From NCBI GenBank assembly GCA_003415625.1, contig PYIU01000004.1, positions 3,596,001-3,660,000 of the forward strand: a DNA stretch of 64,000 nucleotides, read 5' to 3'. The notes beneath the pieces are model-generated. The model searched no databases, was not told where the DNA came from, and worked only from the letters and a program-made list of their open reading frames with translations. Of the stretch, positions 12,651 through 23,597 are shown piece after piece; within the stretch, counting starts at the first letter, position 1, and each line of letters opens with the position of its first letter. The DNA is from Aquanectria penicillioides (Eukaryota; Ascomycota; Sordariomycetes; Hypocreales; Nectriaceae). The position numbers were made by a program, and so were the translations under genes.

Positions 12651-14580
12651 AGTAATGTTAGGATATAATATATATGCCTATAAGGCAGCTTAAGTAAAGG
12701 CAGATTTAAAAAAGGCTAATATTTAAGGGCTAAGCCTTAAGCTAATACCCCTTAAATATTTACTTAATAGTATAATAAAGGCCTAAAAATGCATTATTTA
12801 TACTTAAAATAAAAGGGATTTTAAGGCTTAATAAAAAGATAATTTTAGTATATAGAATATATTAAAATTATATCCTAAAGTATATTTTAAAGAAATATAT
12901 ACTATAAAGGCTATAATAAGCTTATTGCTATATCTATTTATATTGTAACTTTAGCTAATATATAAATAGCCCTATAAAAACTGCCTATAAAGATATTAAA
13001 AGCTTTCTTTTTATTAATATAGGCAATCTTATATACTTTTATATAGCTTTAATAGCAATAATTAAAAAAAAAGAAATAAAATTATATTTAAATAATAGCT
13101 AATTAAAAAATATAATAATATATTAAATATATTAGCTAAAAATAGCTTAATAAGCTACCTTTATAAATATTTTATTTTATTATTAATTTTATTATAAAGC
13201 AATTCTATTATATAATAGCTATTATTAAAGCTAACTTAAAAAACCTAACTTTATACTTTTATAAAGGCTCCTTTATATAATAATATACCTTACTTTATAG
13301 CTATTAAATTCTATATTAATTATAAGCTAAATAGCCTTTTATAAAGAACCTTTATTATTTATATTAATAATTAAAAAAACTATTAATAAGAATTTAGGCC
13401 TTTTTAATAGAAAAATATATTAATTTTTATTTTATAGGACCTTAAAAACCTATTCCTTTATATCTAAAACCTTAATATTATTAAGAACCTTTATAGCTAG
13501 CTACAAAAAGCTATAAATAATAAGCTTAAAATCCTTAATTAACTTAAAGCTATTAGCTAAAGGCAATAAAACTTTATATTAATTTTAATTTTAACTTTAA
13601 CCTTAAGCCTAGCTTTAACTATAAGCCTTATAGCAACTTTAACCTTAACCTTAACTTTAACCTTAATCCCTTTAATAAAGCTAAATCCTTATTGTATATA
13701 ACTAACTATAAGGGCAAGCGCCTAATAAATACTTTTATAGTTAAAGGTTAAGGCTTAAGCTAAACTAAAGGTTTTATTTTGCACTTAAGTAATATCTATA
13801 AGAGGATTAAATCTATCTATAAATATAATATAAATTATAATAAAGGCCTAATAGGCTTAAAGAAATAAAGCAATAGGCAATCTATTAAAGAATAGTATAT
13901 TAATAATATTAAGGGAAGAGAAGTGCATTATAGCTATATTAATATAAACTGCCTAAAATTAGCTTTATATATAGCTATATATAGTATTAAATTATAATAA
14001 AATTAACTTTTAAAGTAAATTGAATTATAATTTAAGGGTATTTAATGTATGCTATAATCTATTAGTAAATTAAATATAAAGAAAGGAATAAAGGGAAAGA
14101 AAATTAAATTTAAAAGAAATTTTAGGCATTATATAATGCTATTATAGTAATTATTAAAAGCTATTGCAGTTAATATTAATTCTTTAAAATATTATTATTT
14201 AATTTTTATAGCTTTAATAGCTTTTTTTAGCCTTTATAATTTAATTTAATTAAAAAAGCCTAAACTTAATATAAAAATCTTAAAATATTAAAATTATTAT
14301 TTTTTTATTTTAGCTTAATACTATTTAAATAAATAAAATAAAGCCTTTTTTAATTTTTACTTTTTATTAATTTTTACTTTTAACTCTTTTTACCCTTAAA
14401 TACCTTTTAAATACTTTTTATAGCAGTTTTTATCTATAAAGATATTTATTTATTATAGCTATTAAAAGAAAAGGTTATTATATAAAGAGGAGAATAAAGA
14501 ATAGGGATAAACCTAATTATATAATGTAGCAATATAGTGCCACTACTGCACAATACTATAGAATAAATACTATATAACTA
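12650..14580. other. Unassigned RIP-mutated segment
   Basis: The composition matches the flanking dead transposons. I could not match it to reverse transcriptase, integrase or transposase motifs. Around 13,590-13,680 the plus strand has an imprecise tandem run of AACTTTAACCTT-type units; in one frame this reads as a repeated Asn/Phe/Leu/Pro-rich tract, such as is seen in some gag linker regions. It may be the 5' part of a further LTR element or a solo remnant. Confidence 0.5.
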
Positions 14581-14642
14581 TAGGATCGCAAAGGAAGCCT
14601 TTAGGGCTTTCTCGCCAGTTACCCACAAGCAACTATCTTTAT

Positions 14643-14984
14643 TTAATTCCCTTTACTATAGCTATACCTCCCTTTTTGCCCCTTTAGGTAGCCCATTTCC
14701 ACTAAGTTGGTATAGGGTAGCTGTATACGGCGACAATGCTTGATATTAAAATCATCATCGCATGATCGCACTCTTTGGGGACCTATGATATTGAGTCTGA
14801 GGGAAATTGATGTAGTGAGATTTGAGCCGTATTGCTTATATTTCTGATTTGGGTGTGTGAGTTTATAATCGGCACGTAATTTTCGTCCATTATGTAACAC
14901 ACATTGTGACATCTCAAAAAGCTCAGTTGGGGGTTTACAAGCGGAAGACACGTAAGAAGCTTTTACGTTTGATAGCCCACTCAA
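14643..14984 (-). CDS. Short hypothetical ORF at the edge of the AT-rich block
   Basis: A 113-codon ATG-started frame lies in the transition zone between the RIP block and normal DNA. It has no recognisable domain, signal peptide or membrane segment. Its Cys and Arg content is unremarkable and no introns are evident. It may be a chance frame or a fragment of a decayed gene. I list it because it is the only open frame in this interval. Confidence 0.2.
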   Translation of the reverse strand: MSGLSNVKASYVSSACKPPTELFEMSQCVLHNGRKLRADYKLTHPNQKYKQYGSNLTTSISLRLNIIGPQRVRSCDDDFNIKHCRRIQLPYTNLVEMGYLKGQKGRYSYSKGN

Positions 14985-15242
14985 GTATGGCGGTATAATG
15001 TTTAATGTTGATTCATTACATTAACTGGAATAGCTTCATCACCCGATGAACCAGCGGTGCCACATGCCCAATGATCGGAACCACGCCCTCAAATCATATC
15101 CCGAACAAAAGAAATGCTAGAAGAACGAAGAAGAAATAGTCGTTAAAAAGCGTCATATATTTTCCATGGCCATTTGGTTCACGTGGTTTTCGCTATATAC
15201 CTGATCATATGTTTCTCTATCGTCATCCCTTCATGATATGCA
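14985..15242. other. 3' flank of the choloylglycine-hydrolase-like gene
   Basis: The stretch between the AT-rich block and the stop codon at 15,243 has ordinary composition. No gene was recognised. It presumably holds the 3' UTR and terminator of the minus-strand gene that follows. Confidence 0.5.
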
Positions 15243-16422
15243 TTAGTTTATATTTACAAGTGTGACCGGCTTGGCTGGTTTCTTACAACTGGTCGCATTG
15301 CGTACTGACGCAGTCATCCCCGAGGCTTTCTGGAACTTGGACGTCACGTCTCCCACCCTGTCGGTCCACGGGACGTCGTCCAGGATGAGCTTCATGACGC
15401 TGGCGCCGGCCGCCATGTTGAGCTTGGTGGCATCGTACCAAAAGGCAGACGGACCCGTTGCGTTCTCGAAAAAGACGATCTGGCTGGGGATGTCGGTGTA
15501 CATGCGCCACCTCGTGGGCCAGGCGGTTGCGTTTTCGGCCTGGTCTGCGTTCATCGACACCATGGGGTTGCTCACGGCACGGATCATACCCGCCGCGTAG
15601 CTGACAGCGGTGTCCAAGTTGTCCGAGGGAGGGATTTGGCTGTTGTAGTGAGAGAGGCGCGCGAAGCGGTCTGTGGCGAGGAGGTTAGCAAGTGAAGCCG
15701 TCACGAGAAGGAACATGCAACATTTAGGAGAGGAAGAGAGTCTGACCTGCTGACCGGGAGGTGCCCGGGAGGGTGTTGTCGGAGATGGGGTCCCAGTAGG
15801 CCTCCGTGGAGAGCTGTTCATCGTAGGGCGGGTCGTTGGTGGTGACGGTGTACTCGGTCGAGTGGTGGCACTTGAGCTCGCCGTTGACGACCTCGATGAT
15901 GACGTTGTCACCCTTGGCGTCGGATAATGAGAGATGCACCTTGGCCGCGGCGTCTTGAAGCGCGAGCTCCGGCACGACTTGGAACGGCTCCTCGCCGCCC
16001 TCGTCGGGACAATACTCCCTGGCCAGCTTCTCAACGCTGGGGTACATGTCCAGGAAGTACTGCAGCCACGCGCCCGTGTAGATGCTCGGCCGCGTCACGT
16101 TGCGCTCTCCAAAATCGCTCGCCATGTACATGGCGCTGCCGGTCAGGCCCTCGGTGTTGATGCCCTCGGTATACACCTGGTTTTGCACAAGCACCGAGAC
16201 GGAGCCGTACTGCGACGTCCACATGAAGGGATTGTCCTGGATACCGCCGAAGCGGCTCGCGCCGGGAGGGAACGCCCAGATGGATGTGCTCACATCTGAG
16301 GCATAGTCCATGGACCGGCCGATGGTGTAGCGGTTGTTTGTCGTGGCGTTGTACGTTACGCGCGAGGAGGCTACCACGGCGCCGACGAGACTCGCCGCTG
16401 TTGCAAGGGATGATGTGTACAT
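15243..16422 (-). CDS. Secreted choloylglycine hydrolase/penicillin V acylase-family protein with Ser replacing the catalytic Cys
   Basis: There are two exons, 16,422-15,747 and 15,670-15,243 (367 aa). The 76-bp intron has a GTCAGA donor, GCTAAC branch and CACAG acceptor. The family consists of Ntn hydrolases (linear amide C-N hydrolases). Visible conserved positions are GRSMDY (Arg36, Asp39), GINTEGL (Asn89), TNDPPYDEQL (Asn196) and the Arg223/Arg227 region, GTSRSADRF, formed across the splice. The N-terminus is a signal peptide of about 18 residues ending VVA, directly followed by SSRVTY where relatives have a Cys-Thr/Ser-Arg nucleophile; the codon is TCC. An upstream in-frame ATG at 16,506 exists. 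I prefer 16,422 because it begins the signal peptide and a TATA-like box lies at 16,551-16,557. The substrate is unknown. It lies close to the RIP block. Confidence 0.85.
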
Positions 16423-16550
16423 GGGTTCAGTCGAGGCTATTCGCATATGATACGACAGCCCGGAATAGTGTCTGAGATCTGAGAAAGACGCCAGAGACGA
16501 ATGCACGTTGATGATTCACGATGATCCCAACACGAGCAGAGTCGAGCGTC

Positions 16551-16557
16551 TTATAAA
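16551..16557 (-). promoter_or_regulatory. TATA-like box of the choloylglycine-hydrolase-like gene
   Basis: On the minus strand the site reads TTTATAA. It is 130 bases upstream of the preferred ATG (16,422) and only about 45 upstream of the alternative ATG (16,506). With a start site about 30 bases downstream, the longer frame would have almost no leader, which favours the shorter protein. Confidence 0.45.
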
Positions 16558-18659
16558 TGGGCATCCGCCAGCATCCCCATCTGCCTCAACGCCCAGAACC
16601 TTCAACGTCCGCAAACACTCAATCTAGGACCCTGAAAACATCTCGCCAATGCAGCTAAATGCAGTTCAAGCCCAGGAAGGCTTTTTTCGGGTGGCCGAAG
16701 ACCGCATCAAGCACGATCCACGTTAGCTATGCCGCTACGCCAGGGGGAATTACAGTCGCCATGTCAACCCTGAGCATTCCATCCGCGCCGCTGTAAAGGG
16801 CGGGCGAAGGCGCCACACGCCGAGACTTTGAGTTGAACAGGCGTGTTTGGCTTCGGGTCGCGCAAAATTGTCTCGATCATGATGGCGTTGGCAAGGTTGG
16901 CTCCCGACCGAGAGGCAGTCGTCGACTCAACAACGCAGTAGCGCTAGGCCCGTGAAACAGCAACTTCCATCGAATTGCGAATGTCACGCCGAGGTGAGGT
17001 GAGCTGGGCTGGGCTGGGACGCTCGGCCAAATCATCCGTACTCGGCGGGCAAGGATAAGACACTGGATTCGAAAACGGCCAAATAAAGCTGTCCGTCTCA
17101 CCTTATGGGGAGTGGACAAGCATGTTCCTTGCGGAACAAAAACGGCAGCAGCTTGTAATTTGGAGTCACCGTTGATGACAGGGAGCCACGGCGGTCAATG
17201 AATTCCTCAAGACGGGTGGGTGTTGCAACTTAAAACTTCTAGTTTGAGACCATCTTCGGGGGCTTGTAGACATTGTCTCTGCAGCGACGTGGGTGTCAAG
17301 ACTAAGATTAATTGATGAAAACGGGATCTGCCACGAGCCCGGAAGTGTGACCGGACTGAATCCGACACCTTCACAGGTTACCGGTCGTCCGGTACTACGG
17401 GTCCTCTCGTCACAGTAGAATCATTCTAGATCTCGAATCCAGGGGTCATAGGAATTCTCCCGGAAAAAAAAAATATATATATATGCTGTGCCTGGCGGGT
17501 TGTCTGGGCGGAGACAATTTAATACCCATATCGAGGCTGGCTGCGGGGACAACGAAGATCGACTTCCTAGTGAGAGGTATTTAGCAAAAACTAACTCGGC
17601 GAGACCCTGAGAGGGTTTGATTTGTAAGAAATGGGTAATGAAGGATATTTTCCTCCATGCTGCCTCGCTTTACGCCGTGCCAAGTTATAACCCATGATAA
17701 TGATGAGTTACATCAGATGATGTGTGGGTTACCAATACCCTGAAATCCTTGCCTTCGTTGGTACAAGGAGAAAGAACTCCACTGACATGGCCAATTTGAT
17801 GGGAGGCTCTATGAATACAAGAGTTGCTTCGGATTTGAGTGTGATGTGGTATGGAACGTGACTTGCGAGCCTCTCGATGTGGTGATGCTCACTTACCCGC
17901 CCGTTCACGCACCCATGAGAGTCGACCTGGCTGATTATGGAAGACATTTTGACTTGAATGGATCTTTATGCTGCTGCTGAGAAAGAAGATGACGGAGAAC
18001 CTACTCAAGATCAATAAAGTATCAACAAGCATGACTTCTCATGCGTGTTGATCCAGGGGACTTGGTTACAGATCAAACAGTTTCGCCTCGACCTTGCCGC
18101 CGGCCCCCATCGTCTTGAAATCTTGAGCAATATGTATTGTGGATATTTAATGACTACCTACGTTGTTCTTCATCGACATCATCGCCGCCACCAAGCCCCC
18201 TTTTCCATTCCATCCACCATTCATCTCAGCCCTACAAAAGGATATCCGCAAAACATCCTTCATCTCTCATCTAAGAGCTCTCACCCTTTGCAGATCAGGT
18301 TATTTGGATATGTAATAGCATCTCACTTTCCAATCCCTCTCTTTTGCCACATCCATGCCGTAACGAAATAAGATTCGACACAGCAGGCTCGTCAACCTAC
18401 TATATCACGCCCGCGGCACTGGTCTCGGGGGGGGAGGGGGAGGGGGGGGGGAGAGGGGGAAATCTCCAGCAGATGGGGTTCATAGTTTGTTTGCACGTTC
18501 TAAAAGCTCTTTCTTTTTGATCGGGCATCTCATCACTCGTCTCTTCGTCCCCGGGGAATCTTGGCTACTGCCCTGACGTGAAAGAGGAAGGGGGATATAT
18601 AAAAGGGGTAAACGACTCCAGCCACTCGTTCTCCAGTCGCTCGTTCTCCAATAACTAAC
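16558..18659. other. Intergenic region
   Basis: No supportable gene was found; the short open frames have no family resemblance. It contains an A9(TA)n run near 17,465-17,483 and a purine, almost pure G tract at about 18,428-18,461 with potential to form G-quadruplex DNA. The right end should contain the 3' UTR of the importin gene. Confidence 0.6.
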
Positions 18660-21600
18660 TTAGCTGGCACCGCCGTTGACGGCACCAGGAGCACCAGCAA
18701 GCCCGGCCTGCTGCTGTGCGAGGAGCTGAGCCTGCTGGGCAGCAACCTCCTCAGCCTTGACCATGACGTTTTGGATCACGGTCTGATCATCGGCAGAAAG
18801 GTGGCCGGCGAGGGTAGCGTAGAACTGGGGCTGTTCTTGTTGCATCTCTGTAGGAAAAGAAAAATTGGGTTAAAAGGGTACATAATACTTGGGATCGAAT
18901 TCACATACTCATCAAGGTGGCGCGGAAGAGCTGGTAGGGCTCAATCTTGTCAAGAGGAGACTCGAGGAGGACGCTATCCTCGCCAAGGTCATCCTCCTCA
19001 ACATCATCAATGGCACGGCTGAACTTTTGGGCCTAGCAATGCTGTTAGCAAATGTTTCGTCTTCGGCGTAAAGAGTTTTGGGCATCTCACCTCCTCGTTG
19101 AGGAACTCCAGATATGCGGTGCTCTCATCCTTCGAATCGTTAGTTTCACCTTCGGCACCATCCTCATCAGCGTTCCAGTTGGCCTCGTCATCATCCCACT
19201 CGTCCTCCTCGCCGTAGTCGTAGGTGGACTCGAGGTGGAAGTCATCACGGAGGGCCTCCTCACGGTCTGACAAATTGTTAGCATTTTCGGATCGGCTACA
19301 GAAGAACCAATGAGTCGAGTGCTTACTCTTCATGGCGTTAGGCAAGGATCGGAACAACTCGGTGATTCCCTGAAGTAATCTGGGCCAACCGACGGAGACG
19401 CTGGCGGGGACTTGATCGTGGTTGAGGCTGAGCAGGGCCGAGATGGCAACGATGCAGAGCTTCTTGTCGTGGACACGGGTGAACTGAGTCATGTTGCCGA
19501 ACCACAAGCTGAAGAAGCGGTTGGTCCAGCCCTTGGCCTCGAGAACCTGGAGAGTGAGAAGAGGGTTATAGTGGATGGAGTTGATAACCATCTCCATGAG
19601 GTGAATGCGGTAGCTCTTGACCTTGACGTCCTGGGTAGCCAGGATGCCCATGGCCATGTTGATGAAGCCCTCGACACAGCTGTCGATCTGGCCACGCAGG
19701 CTGAGCATCATGGCCTCGGCGAGCTTGCAAGCGCATATCCTCTCAACGCCGCCCTGGATGCTGTCAGAGAACATATCCGCCACCATCGAGTACAGAGCCT
19801 GAGTGTACTCGGGCTTCTGAGCCAGCTGAGGAGCGCCAAACTGGACGAAGTTGTCGAGGGCGGGAAGCATGTCCTCGAGGTAGTATTCTGCGCCAGCCTT
19901 GAAAGTGGTGTGAACAAGCTCGAAGGCCTGCCACATGGTGGGGGAAATGGCCTTGGCGGCGAATGTGCAGCTGTCAATGATCTCGAAGACTTCGTTGTAG
20001 AGATCTATATATGTTAGCGGGCCTATTCATGAGAGGGTTTCATTTTTGGGCCTTACCATAGAGCTTATTGTCAAGCGTGACCTTGATCACGGGCATGAGG
20101 ACAGCCTCAATGTGAAGGAGAACATCGGGTGTGCTCTCGAGGGTGAGAATGAGTGTTCCGATTGTTTGAAGCACGCCGAGGGCAGTGATGCTCTTATCGT
20201 CGTACTCGTTGTATAGCTCACCGTCCTCGTTGACCTTGCCCTCCTTCTCGAGAAGCTCGCGAACGATTCGCATGTAAGTGTCTCGGAGCTGCTCGCTAAG
20301 AGCAACGGCGAAGGGAGTGAGCTCAGTAGCAAAGACCTCGACGAAGTCTTCCATGACATTGGCTAGGGCATCAATGTCAGCCTCGTTGGCGAGCTTGAGC
20401 AGCTGTTGCATGATGGTGGGGATGCTCTGCTGCATGCTGGTGCGGATGACGTCGTGGCGGATGAGGGGCTGCAGAGCAAGGGCGGCGGTGACACGGACAG
20501 GGAGGGCAGGGTCAGCCATACAGTCCAGGATGTGTCGGTAGATGGTGAGGAGGTTGTTCTGGTCCTGGAAGTTGAGCTGCTCGAACTTCTCGATGGTGTC
20601 GCAGGCACGAGCACGGAGATAGCCCTGAGAGCTGGTGAAATCGGGGAAGACATAGCGGACCAGGAAGTACTCGACCTGGTCGGCGATGGGGCTCTTCTTT
20701 CCGAGGATGACGGGAGCAAGAGTAGCAATCATTCGCAGGGCACCCTCCTTGGCGATGTGGTTCTTCTTGTCGTCGGGGGCTTGCTCGTACTCGTTGACAA
20801 CGGCATTAACAAAGGTGAGGATCTCGAACGTCTCCTTGCGGCGGTTCTTGGTCAAGTTAACCAGGAAGTTGGTGGCGGCAACGTCAGGAGCGGACGCCTC
20901 CTCGAAGAAGTTGAGCTTGCGGTGGAGGTACTCCTCGGGCTCGTCCTCGAACTTCTCGACATCCTCCTCAGTCAAGCAGAGGACGGGGAAGACGAAGTGG
21001 GTGACGAGGTTGGTGAGGTGCGGCTTCAGGTGCGCCCACATCTCCTTGGGTCGCACCGACTCGTCAAGGAAGACGAGGGTATAGGACAAGCAGGGCCTGC
21101 TGAGCCAGGAAGTCTTGGCAACCCATTTCTCAATCTCCTGCAGGTAGTGCTTCAGAATCTCGGGGCGATGTTGGAGGTGAAGTCCTTGGCAAATCGGAGG
21201 GCCTCATCACCCTTGCCAGGGCTCGCGGGGTTGCCGTGTCTGGAGCGGAAAGCCGAGTTAGCAAAACGATAAGGAAAACGAAGCATGCGATGGGAGTGAG
21301 AGTGAGAGTGAAGCTTTTACCGAATGAAAAGGCGGTTCAGGTTGAAGTAAGCCCACTTCTTAGCCTTCCACCAGTGGTGCTTTTCGCGATCGTACTGGTC
21401 GCCCAGCAGAGCATTGGCGGGGCACGTCTTGGAGACGGTTTGGAGGAAGACGGTGCACCAGGCAATGTTGACATCGTGCTGGCGCAGGAAGGAAGAGAGC
21501 TCCAACTGCGAAAAGAGTTCAGTTAGCCTATATATATATATATATATATCCAGATGGGCTGGAGAGGGACAAAATGTCGGTATCGTACCCATGTCGCGTG

Positions 21601-22599
21601 CTTGTAAGCCTTGAGGGCTAGGTGAAGCATCTCGCCAGCCTCGTCGCTCTCCTGGTTCACCAGCTCATTGCAGATAGCTAGCAGGCGAGGGAAACTGGCC
21701 TCAACAATCTTGTCAAAGTGTTGTCGGTCATCGCTATCGGTGGACTTGTAGCGGAAAGCACGGCAGATGGCGAGGAGACACTGAAGGCCGGCGAGAACGG
21801 AGCTGGGGGTGTTGGTGTTGAGCAGCTCAAGGGTGAAGTCCATGAACCGCGGCCACCGGGCGGGGAAGTCATATTGAAGGATGCGCTGCAGAACGGGGAT
21901 GAGCTGCTGGCGGACGAGGCCCTCGGAGGAGGCGAGGATGGGCAGGAGGCGATCTCGGACGCGAGCCTTTTCTTCTTCGGCGATGAGTTTGGCGGGGGGC
22001 TCGGTCGTGTACGACTCCGACTGGTACCAGGATCGATTGACCCGGTTCTTTACATAGATGACGGCTGGGAGGAATATGTTAGAAGCGCTTGGGAAGTGAC
22101 GGCGGGAGTCGCGGAGGGCGATGGGCACGGCAACATACTCGAAAGTCGAACGCTGGCCTCCTGCTCGGCCTGAAGGATGTCGAGCAGGCAGTCGAGAAAG
22201 CCGGTATGTTCCTCGATCTGCGGGAGAGCACATGCATGTCAGTTTTGATACTCGGGATTGGGAGACGGCGCAAGGGGAGACGAGCCCAACAAGCGCGGGT
22301 AACACGAGGACGGAGGGGCTCTGGAGGCAGGCAAAGGACAAAAACCCAAGGGGCCACAGGTCCCCGAGGCGTCGAGGCCCCCGGCGATGACGGCGGAGGC
22401 CGAAAGGTGGAAGCCTGGGACAGGGCCACAAAGAAGCGGGCTGGAGGGCTGGAGGGAGAGAGGCGGAACAAAGGCGGGCAGAGGGACTCGGTGGGAGAGC
22501 AAAACGCACCTGTTTTAGCTGGAGCTCGGCGCGCCTTCTGTTGTCGGCATCGGGATCCAAGCTAGCAGCCAGCAAGGACCTCACGGCAGCGGGATCCAT
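18660..22599 (-). CDS. nmd5: Importin-beta family karyopherin, Nmd5/Sxm1 (importin-7/8) type; one-base frameshift in exon 5
   Basis: Nine exons: 22,599-22,510; 22,217-22,139; 22,064-21,589; 21,505-21,321; 21,239-20,057; 20,004-19,327; 19,266-19,091; 19,032-18,909; 18,847-18,660. With one base restored they give about 1,059 aa, the usual length for this class. Family role: carries cargo (in yeast Hog1, TFIIS and others) through nuclear pores with RanGTP. The N-terminal MDPAAVRSLLAASLDPD is the importin-beta N-terminal repeat; HEAT-like helices follow. An acidic loop (EEDEWDDDEANWNADEDG) lies near residues 905-945 and a Gln/Ala-rich tail ends the protein. Exon 5 changes frame at the C4 run 21,162-21,165: both sides align to the family (..FTSNIAP then EILKHYLQEIEKWV..) but only with a fifth C. 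Intron 3 contains a (TA)n tract at about 21,529-21,549. Confidence 0.9.
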
Positions 22600-23564
22600 G
22601 GTGATATAGGGAAGGGCGGATGGTTTTCGAGGTCGAGGGGCGACGACGACGAAAGGTGGGAGGTGGGAGAGGCAGGATCTGTCAAGTCAGGTTGGGAGTG
22701 GGCGGCGGATGCGGATGGCGGGGCATCTAGCAGCCGTAGTGGGAGTATGTACGTTGACGGGCACTCACACACACACACGCACACAAACACACACACACAC
22801 ACGCACGCACGCACACATGCAGCACGGCGAGAGAGTGAGTGAGCGAGAGGGACGTGAGAGACAGACAGAGAGAGTGAGAGAGAGAGAGAGAGAGAGAGCG
22901 AAAGAGCTGGCGAGCAAGGCCTAGGACACACCCATACGCGCACGCACGCACCTACGCTCACTACGAACAAGACGATAGACAGGAATAATAACAACGGCAC
23001 AGGGCTAGCGCTTAGACAGGATTGATCCAGTGTCAGAGCCTGTATTAGTGTCGGCGTCAGTGTTGTGAACATCAGTGCCCGACCTTCGGTGCGACAAGCT
23101 CATGGCCAACCAGTGTTATCAGTCAGCCATGTAAAAGAACATGGGGAAAAAAGGAAAAAAAAAAAAAGAAGAAAAAAAAGGGCGCGCAGCAGCACGTAAG
23201 AAACCTAGAACACAGCGGCCCTGGCTGCCTGTCAACTGGTGACGGTGGACGACGACGACGACGACGACGATGAGACAGGGCCCCGAGCGAATCCGATGCA
23301 GCGTGAATATGGCGTCGGTCCTTGGTGCTTGTGGGCACAAAGGCCCTGTCCAAGCCTAGGGCCGAGTTGGGGCGGCAGCAGGGGAACACTTGGAGAATGG
23401 GTATTTGGATTTGGGACACTGATTGTGATTGGAACCAAATAGGGCTGGGCAGCGGGCTTGTGTGGGACTGGGCGTAATTCGGATTCGGTGTCGGTGTTTT
23501 TGGCGACGCTGCGGGTGCGGGTGCGGGTGCGGTAGCGCTTCACTCGGGACGAGGAGAGCATATG

Positions 23565-23597
<33 letters not shown>

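Larger units (their letters stand above)
1..14580. other. AT-rich, RIP-mutated heterochromatin-like block
   Basis: The sequence is overwhelmingly A and T, almost without CpG and packed with TpA. It has no ORF above about 60 codons. Translation by eye still shows retrotransposon protein families on both strands with stop codons and changes that fit C-to-T or G-to-A transitions. This is the signature of repeat-induced point mutation, which in ascomycetes inactivates repeated DNA and often seeds H3K9me3 heterochromatin (family knowledge). Composition changes abruptly near 14,580 to ordinary gene-bearing DNA. Individual elements are listed separately. Confidence 0.95.

Noticed and set aside
13600..13690. 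Possible telomere-like repeat (TTAACC/AACCTT units).
   Set aside because: The units are irregular and do not match the TTAGGG/CCCTAA repeat usual in filamentous ascomycetes; the tract is internal and RIP-mutated.
20406..21272. 288-codon plus-strand ORF inside nmd5.
   Set aside because: It is an antisense shadow of conserved exon 5, with Val/Glu/Leu-rich reverse-complement composition.
22727..22951. ORFs rich in Leu/Ser or Cys/Val upstream of nmd5.
   Set aside because: They are translations of the (CA)n and (GA)n microsatellites on either strand.
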